40,754 nt of DNA from Beggiatoa sp. (lineage in GTDB: Bacteria > Pseudomonadota > Gammaproteobacteria > Beggiatoales > Beggiatoaceae): the NCBI GenBank assembly GCA_003245895.1, contig QKBZ01000014.1:1-40754 (forward strand), in the 5' to 3' direction. Below, in pieces: positions 8,234-15,814 of the stretch (position 1 is its first letter; every line of letters begins with the position of its first letter). The notes under the pieces were generated by a model, which had not been told where the DNA came from, did no database searches, and saw only the letters and a program-made list of their open reading frames with translations. The position numbers were made by a program, and so were the translations under genes.

Positions 8234-8883
8234 TCCGCATTAACTCCCCTGCTCGCACTCGTGGCTTCACATTACTAGAATTACTCATCGCCTTAGCCTT
8301 ATCAACCATGGTGATGGTGACACTGGCGGCGGGCATGTATGTGGTCACGCAAGACTGGCAACGCACTGGCAACCGATTAGAAACCATGTTAGACGATGGC
8401 TTGATCATGTTGCAGTTAGAACGCGCTTTAGAAGGCACATTTCCTTACACCTACCTCAACCGCGACGACAATAAACGTCTGATTTTCTTTGAAGGTGATG
8501 ATCAAAGTTTAACTTGGGTCTCTACCGTCTCCCTAGGCGAAGGCAGTCATTTAAATGTCTGGTCATTAAGTGAAGGCAGGGATGGCGGCTTAAATTTAAA
8601 AGTGATTCCTGCTTATGCAGGCGATCCCACAGAACGACTAGAAGAAACAGAAGGCACTGATATTCTGACTGATTACCGTGTCCGTTTTGAATACGTGTAT
8701 ATCGAAAATAATGTGGGTGAAGATCAAACCAAGTGGGTAGAAGATTGGTCGATTGCAGACTGGGAAGCCAGTCGTGGGCAAGCACGTTTGCCGAATGGCG
8801 TGCGTCTTGTATTTGAAAATCAAGAAGAATCAGACTTATCTGCGGAAGTCATCGTGCCGATTTTTGCAGCGGCTGACCAATAA
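8230..8883 (+). CDS. gspJ: Type II secretion minor pseudopilin GspJ
   Basis: 217 residues from the ATG at 8230, which overlaps the gspI stop (ATGA). A longer frame beginning at 8206 is possible but less natural. The leader MIRINSPARTRG is followed by FTLLELLIALALSTMVMVTLAAG with Glu+5. The length and the WQRTGNRLE...LQLERALEG region match GspJ. It is a minor pseudopilin of the tip complex with GspI and GspK. The cluster stops here: gspK does not follow, and the next gene is on the opposite strand. Confidence 0.9.
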   Translation: MIRINSPARTRGFTLLELLIALALSTMVMVTLAAGMYVVTQDWQRTGNRLETMLDDGLIMLQLERALEGTFPYTYLNRDDNKRLIFFEGDDQSLTWVSTVSLGEGSHLNVWSLSEGRDGGLNLKVIPAYAGDPTERLEETEGTDILTDYRVRFEYVYIENNVGEDQTKWVEDWSIADWEASRGQARLPNGVRLVFENQEESDLSAEVIVPIFAAADQ

Positions 8884-8888
8884 TAGAT

Positions 8889-9359
8889 TTAAGTTGAAAA
8901 CGATAAGGCGGGAAAAAAGGCGGCATAGCGACTAATCCACTCTTGCGCCGCTTCGTCGCTGCTCAGCTCTCGACCTTGAATAAGCTGTTCCGAGCGATAC
9001 TGCTCAATACGACACATTTGCTCCACCATGCGAGCTTCAAACGCATCATTTTGATCTAAAAACTCAACACCAATATCAAAACACGGATGACGAGGCCGAC
9101 ACCAACTGACACGGGCTTGTAATTCAAAGGGTTGCCCCGCCAGCACAATGCGTAAGCCGACGAAGCTGCGTAGCGGATAAGCAGTGCAGCTTTCAAAGGC
9201 TAAGCCTCCTAAACTGACATTTTGCATTTTCTGCCGTTTTGCTTCTCGCGCGCTGACAGGCCAAACTTCAATATCGATGTCAGAGGGATGACGAAAATAC
9301 TGCCGCTTTTCCACCCATGTCTGTCCCGTGGTTTGTGTTGAGTCGTTGTTGTCACCCAT
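8889..9359 (-). CDS. PilZ-domain protein
   Basis: 156 residues, soluble. The PilZ cyclic-di-GMP-binding signature is complete: RQYFR (RxxxR, ~residues 19-23) and NVSLGG ([D/N]xSxxG, ~residues 48-53), followed by a beta-rich stretch ending DIGVEFLD. The ~45 C-terminal residues are helical. It probably changes conformation on c-di-GMP binding and acts on a partner in motility, exopolysaccharide or secretion; the partner is not evident. It lies 17 bp downstream of a 60-residue gene on the same strand, so the two are probably co-transcribed. Its 3' end meets gspJ tail to tail. Confidence 0.88.
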   Translation of the reverse strand: MGDNNDSTQTTGQTWVEKRQYFRHPSDIDIEVWPVSAREAKRQKMQNVSLGGLAFESCTAYPLRSFVGLRIVLAGQPFELQARVSWCRPRHPCFDIGVEFLDQNDAFEARMVEQMCRIEQYRSEQLIQGRELSSDEAAQEWISRYAAFFPALSFST

Positions 9360-9376
9360 GCCCTCGGTTCTCTAAC

Positions 9377-9559
9377 TTAAGTCAACAAAGTATCACGATC
9401 TACCGTTTTGCCATTTTTGCGATATTCCAAACGCACAAAGCCACTGAATAAACTTGAAATCACTTCAACACGATTGTCATTCACAATGGCCACGCATGGA
9501 ACGCCGATAATACGCTTAGCACGTTTTTCTAATGCTGAGATGGTGGTTTCTGTAGACAT
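9377..9559 (-). CDS. Small conserved-looking protein upstream of PilZ gene
   Basis: 60 residues, no signal peptide or membrane segment. A clear Shine-Dalgarno sequence (AGGAGC) sits about 10 bases before the ATG, and the gene is immediately followed by the PilZ gene, so it is likely real. An N-terminal helix (ISALEKRAKRIIG) precedes beta-like segments (CVAIVNDNRVEVISSLFSGFVRLEYRKNG). I recognise no family. Confidence 0.65.
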   Translation of the reverse strand: MSTETTISALEKRAKRIIGVPCVAIVNDNRVEVISSLFSGFVRLEYRKNGKTVDRDTLLT

Positions 9560-9750
9560 GATTGCAGGGTGCTCCTATACCAGTATATGTTAAAGAGAGA
9601 ATGTTGCCCGAATGCGACAATTTATTTGATCATTTAGGCATTACACAGGCAGGTGTAATTGTAATCATGTAATAAGGTTAGCAGGGAATAAATTCAAATG
9701 ACGTGCAGCGGTTTTTATTTGCGATGCACAAAAGGCGGGGGGAGAATTTC

Positions 9751-10138
9751 AGGAGAGTGAGTCTATAAGCCGGGTTCTGTGCCAATGCCTAGGGCACTGG
9801 TAGCAGCCATTCATCTGGGATTATTGTTACCAATAACCTCTAGCGACCTACCCGGAAACGCATGCGGACCACATGATACTGATCAAAGTCAGAGAGTTTC
9901 CCTATTTGGTCTTGCTTTGGATGGGGTTTACCCTGCCACTTCTGTTGCCAAAAGCGCGGTGCGCTCTTACCGCACCATTTCACCCTTACCGCTCACCGAG
10001 GCAAACGGCGGTATATTTTCTGTGGCACTTTCCGTAGGCTCACACCTCCCAGGCGTTACCTGGCATCCCGTCCTATAAAGCCCGGACTTTCCTCTATATC
10101 GCTCAAGGCAATACAGCGACTGCTCAACCGACTCTCCT
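9751..10138 (-). ncRNA. rnpB: RNase P RNA (type A)
   Basis: Read on the minus strand, the molecule begins near 10138 (AGGAGAGTCGG). It contains the universal GAGGAAAGTCCGGGCT block at ~10079-10094, the ACAGAAAATATACCGCC block near 10010-10025 and the 3' block GAACCCGGCTTATAGAC at 9761-9777. Its 5' and 3' ends are complementary (AGGAGAGTC and GACTCACTCTCCT region, helix P1/P2). The ~388-nt length fits bacterial type A RNase P RNA, the catalytic subunit that removes 5' leaders from pre-tRNAs. An open frame on the other strand across it is accidental. Confidence 0.97.
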
Positions 10139-10139
10139 G

Positions 10140-10501
10140 AAGCAGGTAAGTGTAGTGGGGTTGAGTGGGGTTGGCAAGGGAGAGAGGGAGGATAAACTGA
10201 ATATATTTGTATTATAAAGTGTAAGCATTAGCGCTCGTAGGCTAAAAGAAAACACGCCTAGACAATTGTTTAATAAAGAATTAGTTTCCACTAAAGTACT
10301 AATCAACTCTGGCTTTTTTTTTGCTTGTTTTTTCACCTAAAGTCTCATACAGTTAACAAACTAACTACAGTATATTGCTCTGATACAGCCTATTACTATC
10401 CGTTTTTAATATTTAAGTTACTAATGATAGTCAAAAAACTGCTGTAAAAGAAAAAAAGCTAATTGTCATTATCATATTAGCCTATAAACATCACTAAAAA
10501 A
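10140..10501. other. AT-rich intergenic region between rnpB and the IDO-like gene
   Basis: About 360 bp. It must hold the divergent promoters for rnpB (minus) and the IDO-like operon (plus), but I cannot assign -35/-10 pairs with confidence. A pyrimidine-rich tract lies near 10310-10335. No supported gene. Confidence 0.5.
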
Positions 10502-10526
10502 TGAATATTGTAATGCACAATATTCA
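10502..10526. promoter_or_regulatory. Perfect 10-bp dyad, candidate operator of the IDO-like/UbiA operon
   Basis: TGAATATTGT and ACAATATTCA are exact inverted repeats separated by 5 bp, ending 23 bp before the ATG at 10550. Such a dyad fits a dimeric repressor or activator site; an RNA hairpin in the leader is the alternative. No regulator gene lies beside it. Confidence 0.55.
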
Positions 10527-10549
10527 GCAGCAAAAGGCGGAAAAATAAA

Positions 10550-11890
10550 ATGGAAAACGTCGTTTTTTCTTGGCAGTTATTAGAAGAAGGGATGAACCCT
10601 ATAAAAGGGCCAGTTTCTAGCGAATTTGGTTTTATGTTTAACCCTTGGAAGATGAAGCAAGCAAAAGTGCTGCTTCCTGATAATTGGCTGAATTTTTGGA
10701 AAAATCTGCCGCATTATTTTGCCAATAAAACCGTTCGCCAAATGTTTGAGTCTGAACTCACGCCCTTAGATGTTGATCTGATTTATCAACAGGCGGACGG
10801 CGATAGCTTTGCCTTTATGAAAACAAAAAGCATTGTGTTCTGCATCGCGCAAGCTTGCGTTGACGTGGATCGGGAAATTGCGGTTGAAATGCCAGAGCCA
10901 GAGCCTTTACCGGCCTTTCTGCAAAAGATCATGGATGATTTTGCGCGGTATTGTGAATGCCCAGATTATTGCGCGTTAGCGGATATGAGTTTAACCGCTT
11001 CCATCGTGCAACACGATGAACTGGATTTACTGGAATGTACCTTTGATGATTTCTTACTGATTTGCCCAGTAAATAACACTGCCAGTAATGAAGAAATCGC
11101 CGCAGGAGATCAGCAATCTTTTATGGTACGCGCCAATGCTGAAAACCGTTTTCACAATACGCCAACCATGATGGAATTCCGCGTCAGTGATATTGCGGGA
11201 GTTGTTGCCGAGATACAAAAAAATGTATTTGATTATCAGCAAATTGCTAAAACAGAAGCGCAAGAAACCGCGCAACAACGCGAAATAGTTGACACGCTTT
11301 TGGCTTTATTGGCGAAGGTAAAACACAGTTTTCGCCGCCTTCACATAGGGTTTGCCTTGCTGTCGAAAAAAACGGTAGACCCCATTGTATGGCATCGAGA
11401 TATTGTTAAATACACCTCAGGTTATGGCGGTCATTTAGGACTGTCAGGCCCGCAAGCACCCTCTATTCACTTGATTGATGCGTTTCTGGGTAGAAAATCC
11501 TTTAACACAGAACTGGGTAACACCTCGCTGAAAGCCTTCCAACAAATCCAACACAATCACCAACAGTTTATTAAAGCAGTCGCGGCAGGGCCTAGCGTAC
11601 ATAGTTTGGCGCAACAACTGGCGGAAAAAGACCCAGAGCATCCGTTAGTATTGGCCTATAACAACATCATTGATACTTACACCAAAGGCTTTTTAAGTGT
11701 GCATAAAAGCAGAGCGGTTGAGTTTGCAGAAATGGGTTTTGAAAAAGCGGGGCCACGCGAGTTCACCGCTGAGACAGAGTACACTTGGCCTGCCACAAAT
11801 AATGTTGTGGAAAAACTTCAAGGCTTTTTTGAAGACGCTAAAAGAGAGCGCAGTGAATTAAAAATCAACCTGAACTCAACTAAAGAATAA
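10550..11890 (+). CDS. Indoleamine 2,3-dioxygenase-like haem protein
   Basis: 446 residues, soluble. The C-terminal half follows the indoleamine-dioxygenase layout: VDPIVWHRDIVKYTSGYGG, then GLSGPQAPSIHLIDAFLG (compare the GGSAxQSSxxQxxDxxLG region of IDO), then NHQQFIKAVAAGPSV and a helix with His385 in FLSVHKSRAVEF, which aligns with the proximal haem ligand of human IDO1 (SYHLQIVTKYI). By eye the substrate-carboxylate arginine of IDO (R231) is replaced by Val and the neighbouring aromatic pair reads Trp-His, so tryptophan is an unlikely substrate. It belongs to the haem-dependent aromatic oxygenase group (IDO/TDO/PrnB) by inference. SD AGGCGG precedes the ATG. The stop overlaps the UbiA gene by one base (TAATG). 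Confidence 0.7.
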   Translation: MENVVFSWQLLEEGMNPIKGPVSSEFGFMFNPWKMKQAKVLLPDNWLNFWKNLPHYFANKTVRQMFESELTPLDVDLIYQQADGDSFAFMKTKSIVFCIAQACVDVDREIAVEMPEPEPLPAFLQKIMDDFARYCECPDYCALADMSLTASIVQHDELDLLECTFDDFLLICPVNNTASNEEIAAGDQQSFMVRANAENRFHNTPTMMEFRVSDIAGVVAEIQKNVFDYQQIAKTEAQETAQQREIVDTLLALLAKVKHSFRRLHIGFALLSKKTVDPIVWHRDIVKYTSGYGGHLGLSGPQAPSIHLIDAFLGRKSFNTELGNTSLKAFQQIQHNHQQFIKAVAAGPSVHSLAQQLAEKDPEHPLVLAYNNIIDTYTKGFLSVHKSRAVEFAEMGFEKAGPREFTAETEYTWPATNNVVEKLQGFFEDAKRERSELKINLNSTKE

Positions 11891-12840
11891 TGACAATGAT
11901 AGAGTTTATTTTAAACAATATACGCATCCGTCGGATTGAATTTTTTCCTTCCGAAATTCCCATTGTGAGTATTCCTTTTTTGCTCACCATGAGTCACTAT
12001 TCTGAGTTTAATAACCTTTATGTATTAGAAGGTATTTTACTCTTTTTCCTCTCATTCAATTTTGGCGATATGATTAATTGCCTTGCGGATCGTGACTTAG
12101 ATGCGACTTATAAAAGTCGTCTATCTAAAGCCGTTTATGCAATAGGCCCACGCTTTGTAGCTTGGCAAATCATCATTACCGCGATTCTAACGCTGATTAT
12201 TGCCTTTCATTTATCTTGGGTATTAGATCAGTGGTGGATTTTAGGATTGCAGATTATAGGGTTGTTCTTTGCCGCCCAATACTCGATCCCGCCGCTGCAT
12301 TTAAAATCGGGTGGCATTTGGCAAGTCCCTTGTTTAATGTCTATTTTGTTTTTTATCCCTATGAGTTACTTAGCCTTGATTATTACCCCTGCACTAAGTA
12401 GTTCTCTGGTGATCTTTCTGCTGGGTTATTCTGCTATGCAAACAGGGCTTGTATTGCTGAATAGCGCAGAAGATTACACTGAAGATTTAGAAATGAATTT
12501 AAACACCAGCATTATTGCCTTAGGCATTCCTAAGAGCATGTTGTTAGCCAATATAGTATTTTTTGTTGGCACTGGCACAGTTGCTGGCACACTTGCTGTC
12601 TGGTTTTACCAGAATGATCTCACACTCTGGCGTTACATAAGCTTAGCCGTCTTTTCCACTGCATGGCTTTTGATTCAATATCATTTTTGGCAAGTTTACA
12701 AAGCCACTATCAATGCCAATTTAGAAGACACGATGCTGGCAGTACGCAAAAAGGCCAAATTTGTCCCCTTATGGTTAACTTTTATGGGCTGGGCATGTCT
12801 TGTTTGTGCGCTTATGTTGCTGCTGCATAAGTCGTCTTAG
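11890..12840 (+). CDS. UbiA-family prenyltransferase
   Basis: 316 residues with about eight or nine membrane helices. The first prenyl-diphosphate-binding motif NxxxDxxxD is present as NCLADRDLD (Asn63, Asp67, Asp71) and the second as NSAEDYTED (Asp195, Asp199), the Mg2+ sites of the UbiA superfamily. It should transfer an isoprenoid chain to an aromatic or other acceptor in the inner membrane. It does not look like UbiA, CyoE or a chlorophyll synthase at a glance, and it is coupled to the preceding IDO-like gene by a one-base stop/start overlap. The pair suggests a dedicated pathway in which a haem oxygenase product is prenylated, or the reverse. The acceptor is unknown. Confidence 0.85.
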   Translation: MTMIEFILNNIRIRRIEFFPSEIPIVSIPFLLTMSHYSEFNNLYVLEGILLFFLSFNFGDMINCLADRDLDATYKSRLSKAVYAIGPRFVAWQIIITAILTLIIAFHLSWVLDQWWILGLQIIGLFFAAQYSIPPLHLKSGGIWQVPCLMSILFFIPMSYLALIITPALSSSLVIFLLGYSAMQTGLVLLNSAEDYTEDLEMNLNTSIIALGIPKSMLLANIVFFVGTGTVAGTLAVWFYQNDLTLWRYISLAVFSTAWLLIQYHFWQVYKATINANLEDTMLAVRKKAKFVPLWLTFMGWACLVCALMLLLHKSS

Positions 12841-12862
12841 TTGATGTGCATACCATGTTGAC

Positions 12863-12894
12863 GGCGGATGACGGCTGTCGCCTTATCCGCCCTA
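12863..12894. repeat. Palindromic repeat, family A
   Basis: GGCGGATGACGGCTGTCGCC...TTATCCGCCCTA: a hairpin of the GGCGGAT/ATCCGCC type, immediately followed by a family B element. Confidence 0.7.
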
Positions 12895-12909
12895 CAATAT
12901 CCACACCTG

Positions 12910-13016
12910 TAGGGTGGAATAGCGCAGCGTATTCCACCATAGAATTCTGCAACAAGTTAAGCAAAAACAGATAACAAGCGACATGGTGGAATACGGCTTA
13001 CGCCTATTCCACCCTA
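12910..13016. repeat. Palindromic repeat element, family B (copy 2)
   Basis: 107 bp, with terminal arms TAGGGTGGAATAGCG and CGCCTATTCCACCCTA. The centre (AATTCTGCAACAAGTTAAGC) closely resembles copy 3 at 33592-33698. Confidence 0.85.
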
Positions 13017-13024
13017 CGTCCCAC

Positions 13025-13061
13025 AAAAAAAGCCCTATTTTTTACAAAATAGAGCTTTTTT
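13025..13061. terminator. Bidirectional intrinsic terminator
   Basis: AAAAAAGC-C-CTATTTT, loop TTAC, AAAATAG-A-GCTTTTTT: a strong hairpin with an A-run before it and a T-run after it. It can end ssb transcription (minus) and the IDO-like/UbiA operon (plus). Confidence 0.8.
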
Positions 13062-13087
13062 CATACTAACCGCTTAAACCGCGTCTT

Positions 13088-13636
13088 TTAAAACGGAATG
13101 TCGTCATCAAAATCTGCTGGCGGTGGGGTATTTCCCGCAGGTGCTGGGCTTGCCGGTGCAGGACGTGCTGGCGGCGGTGAATAACTACCACCACCGGCAG
13201 GCGCATTAGATGCAGGCGGTGGCGCGTATTGATTGCCCGCAGCAGGTGCAGGGCGTGCGTTGCCGCCGCCATAACCTGCGTTAGCATTGGCCTCACCGCC
13301 GCGACCGCCTAACATTTGCATCTCATTGACCACGATTTCAGTAGTGTAGCGATCTGCACCGTTTTGGTCTTGCCATTTACGGGTTTGCAAACGGCCTTCC
13401 ACATAAATCTGTGAGCCTTTGCGTAAATATTCGCCCGCGACTTCTGCTGTGCGTGCAAACATCACTAAGCGATGCCACTCAGTGCGCTCTTGCCATTGGT
13501 TGGTTTGCTTATCCATCCAGCTTTCTGCGGTCGCAAGATTGACAGTCGCCATCGCTGTACCGCTTGCACTGTAACGGACTTCAGGATCAGCACCTAAATT
13601 GCCAATTAAAATAACTTTGTTTACGCCTCGTGCCAT
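13088..13636 (-). CDS. ssb: Single-stranded DNA-binding protein SSB
   Basis: 182 residues. The OB-fold domain (1-~112) begins [21 protein letters not shown] and contains the expected aromatic and basic residues ([33 protein letters not shown]). A Gly/Ala/Pro-rich linker follows, and the acidic tip DFDDDIPF recruits replication and repair partners. It would bind ssDNA as a homotetramer. SD AGGAGC lies before the ATG. It is preceded on the same strand by the MFS gene with a 22-bp gap, an arrangement also found in other gammaproteobacteria (MFS next to ssb), although uvrA is not here. Confidence 0.97.
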   Translation of the reverse strand: MARGVNKVILIGNLGADPEVRYSASGTAMATVNLATAESWMDKQTNQWQERTEWHRLVMFARTAEVAGEYLRKGSQIYVEGRLQTRKWQDQNGADRYTTEIVVNEMQMLGGRGGEANANAGYGGGNARPAPAAGNQYAPPPASNAPAGGGSYSPPPARPAPASPAPAGNTPPPADFDDDIPF

Positions 13637-13658
13637 TAGCTTATCTGCTCCTCTTGTC

Positions 13659-15047
13659 TTAACAGTGGACTTTATCAGCGACTAATAATTCGTCTAATGC
13701 AGCGGAATCTATGGTTTTGCGATCTATTTTTAAATAGGCAACCTGATCTTCAATAATCACTACTGCTTCTACCACACCAGGGATTTGCAATAAACGCTGA
13801 TTTAATGCTCCCGCTTCTTCTTGTGATAACTCGCCTACATTTAACAAATGATTGCTTAAATACGGTGGGTGGCGCATGGTCGCTGCCAAACCAAACCAGA
13901 TTAAAATTAAACCTGCGCAAACTAAAAATAAACTAGAGGCACTGTAATAATGGTGTAACCAACCACCGAGTAAGCCCCCTAAAAACGCGCCAAAAAACTG
14001 CGAGCTAGAATACACACCCATTGCTGTGCCTTTACTGCCTGCATGTGCGGTTTTGCTAATTAAAGACGGCAGCAAAGATTCTAATAAATTAAAGGCAAAG
14101 AAATAGAGTAATAAACAAATAAAAATGCCGATTAAACTGTGATGCACATAAGCTAATAAACACAAAGCAATGCCTAAAATTGCCACTGAAGCGACAAAGA
14201 TTTGTTTCATCAAATGCCGTTTTTCTGCAATGATAATAAAGGGCAGTGCAAAGATAATAGAGGCCAGCATCACGAATAAATACACTTTCCAATGCTCAGG
14301 CGGTAACAACACTTCTTTTAACGATAAAGGCAACACAACGAAAGTCGCCGTTAAGGTCATATGCAGAATTAAAATGCCAATATCTAAACGCAATAACTGC
14401 ATATCCGCGAGTACGCGCCCAAATTGTGCAGGCACAGGCTCGGTATCGCGGTGAAAGCGAGAATTCGGTGGATTTGGAATAATTAAATGTAGCAGAGCAA
14501 TCGCAACCAAGGCTAATACAGCGGTTAACCAGAAAATGCCTTGCACGCCAATCCAGCTATTTAACACAGGGCCTAAGGCCAACGCGATAATAAACGCGAA
14601 GCCAATATTCATGCCCAATACTGCCATCGCTTTGGTGCGGTTTTCTTCATGGGTTAAATCGGCTGTTAAGGCCAAAATAGCCGCCGCCACCGCACCCATA
14701 CCTTGTAAAGCACGCCCAATAATCACGCCCATGATGCTGTCAGAACTGGCAGCAACCACACTGCCAACAGCAAAAATGAGCAAGCCAACCGTGATCACGG
14801 GTTTGCGCCCGAAACGGTCGGACATCATACCAAACGGAATTTGAAAACCGGCTTGGGTTAAGCCATAAATCCCAATGGCTAAACCGACTAGCGTGGGGGT
14901 GACACCTTGCAAGTGTTCGGCGTATAAGGCAAACACCGGCAAAATCATAAAAAGACCTAACATGCGCAAGGCCATAATACTGGCAAGGCCAAAGGTTGCG
15001 CGTTTTTCGAGGGCACTCATTTGATGAGTAGGGCGGACTGCATTCAT
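13659..15047 (-). CDS. YajR-like MFS transporter with C-terminal YAM domain
   Basis: 462 residues. Twelve predicted membrane helices carry the MFS motif A ([12 protein letters not shown]) between helices 2 and 3 and a motif-C-like segment later. After the last helix, residues ~395-462 form a soluble ferredoxin-like domain ([38 protein letters not shown]) like the YAM domain of E. coli YajR. It is probably a proton-driven drug/metabolite efflux carrier; the substrate is unknown. An internal ATG at residue 10 ([12 protein letters not shown]) is an equally plausible start. Together with ssb it forms a minus-strand unit. Confidence 0.88.
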   Translation of the reverse strand: MNAVRPTHQMSALEKRATFGLASIMALRMLGLFMILPVFALYAEHLQGVTPTLVGLAIGIYGLTQAGFQIPFGMMSDRFGRKPVITVGLLIFAVGSVVAASSDSIMGVIIGRALQGMGAVAAAILALTADLTHEENRTKAMAVLGMNIGFAFIIALALGPVLNSWIGVQGIFWLTAVLALVAIALLHLIIPNPPNSRFHRDTEPVPAQFGRVLADMQLLRLDIGILILHMTLTATFVVLPLSLKEVLLPPEHWKVYLFVMLASIIFALPFIIIAEKRHLMKQIFVASVAILGIALCLLAYVHHSLIGIFICLLLYFFAFNLLESLLPSLISKTAHAGSKGTAMGVYSSSQFFGAFLGGLLGGWLHHYYSASSLFLVCAGLILIWFGLAATMRHPPYLSNHLLNVGELSQEEAGALNQRLLQIPGVVEAVVIIEDQVAYLKIDRKTIDSAALDELLVADKVHC

Positions 15048-15253
15048 ACCACTTTAAGTCATTTCCAAATCAATTGTACAGGATCAGTGAGAAGCGGGGA
15101 CAGTGTCAAGCCTTTTGTGTCCTCGCCATAAGATGGCTAGAGGTGCGCCAGAGTGTCTGTTTTAACGGCAACATTATCTCGCGCTGAACTCCATCAAGTC
15201 ATGCTGCAAAATGATGGGTTTCGCGCTGCTCTACCCATCCTACTTTCTTAAAT
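15048..15253. other. Intergenic region with a small hairpin
   Basis: About 200 bp between the MFS gene and pgsA without a supported gene. A hairpin GATGGGT (15213-15219) / ACCCATC (15233-15239), followed by CTAC, resembles the outer arms of the family C repeat at 29008-29090 and may be a decayed copy. Confidence 0.45.
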
Positions 15254-15814
15254 TTAATCATCATTGCGTAACAAAATCGGCAAGGCAGCTTTTAAATACA
15301 CGAACATAGACCACAATGTGAGGGCTGCCGCGACATATAATAATGACATACCGATGGCGTGGATTGGGAGTCCAAATAAAGGATAGTGATATAACAACAT
15401 GAGCAAAGCGGTCATTTGCGCCGTGGTTTTGATTTTACCCACTTGTGATACCGCGACGTGAGCGCGTTCGCCTAATTCTGCCATCCATTCGCGTAAGGCC
15501 GAAATGGTGATTTCTCGACCAATAATGACGACGGCGGGAATCGATAACCATGCGCTGGGGTTGGCTTCGACTAAAATCACTAAGGCCACTGCGACAATTA
15601 ATTTATCTGCCACTGGGTCTAGGAATGCGCCGAATTTAGAGGTTTGTTGCCAACGGCGGGCTAAGTAGCCGTCAAACCAGTCGGTGATCGCCGCAAGGGC
15701 AAAAATGGCAGTGCTGAAAAAATTAGCCCAATAACCAATCGGTAAATAAAAGACGGTGACAAGGACGGGAATTAAGGCAATGCGCAACAGCGTTAAAAGA
15801 ATTGGAATATTCAT
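15254..15814 (-). CDS. pgsA: CDP-diacylglycerol-glycerol-3-phosphate 3-phosphatidyltransferase
   Basis: 186 residues, membrane protein with about five or six helices. The CDP-alcohol phosphotransferase signature D-x2-D-G-x2-A-R-x8-G-x3-D-x3-D is complete (DWFDGYLARR...GAFLDPVAD, ~residues 45-70). It makes phosphatidylglycerol phosphate from CDP-diacylglycerol and glycerol-3-phosphate, the committed step to phosphatidylglycerol and cardiolipin. The start overlaps the end of uvrC by 4 bp; the uvrC-pgsA pair is a common gammaproteobacterial arrangement. Confidence 0.95.
   Translation of the reverse strand: MNIPILLTLLRIALIPVLVTVFYLPIGYWANFFSTAIFALAAITDWFDGYLARRWQQTSKFGAFLDPVADKLIVAVALVILVEANPSAWLSIPAVVIIGREITISALREWMAELGERAHVAVSQVGKIKTTAQMTALLMLLYHYPLFGLPIHAIGMSLLYVAAALTLWSMFVYLKAALPILLRNDD

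Noticed and set aside
9779-10078. 99-codon open frame on the plus strand
   Set aside because: It lies entirely on the opposite strand of RNase P RNA, whose conserved blocks explain the sequence.
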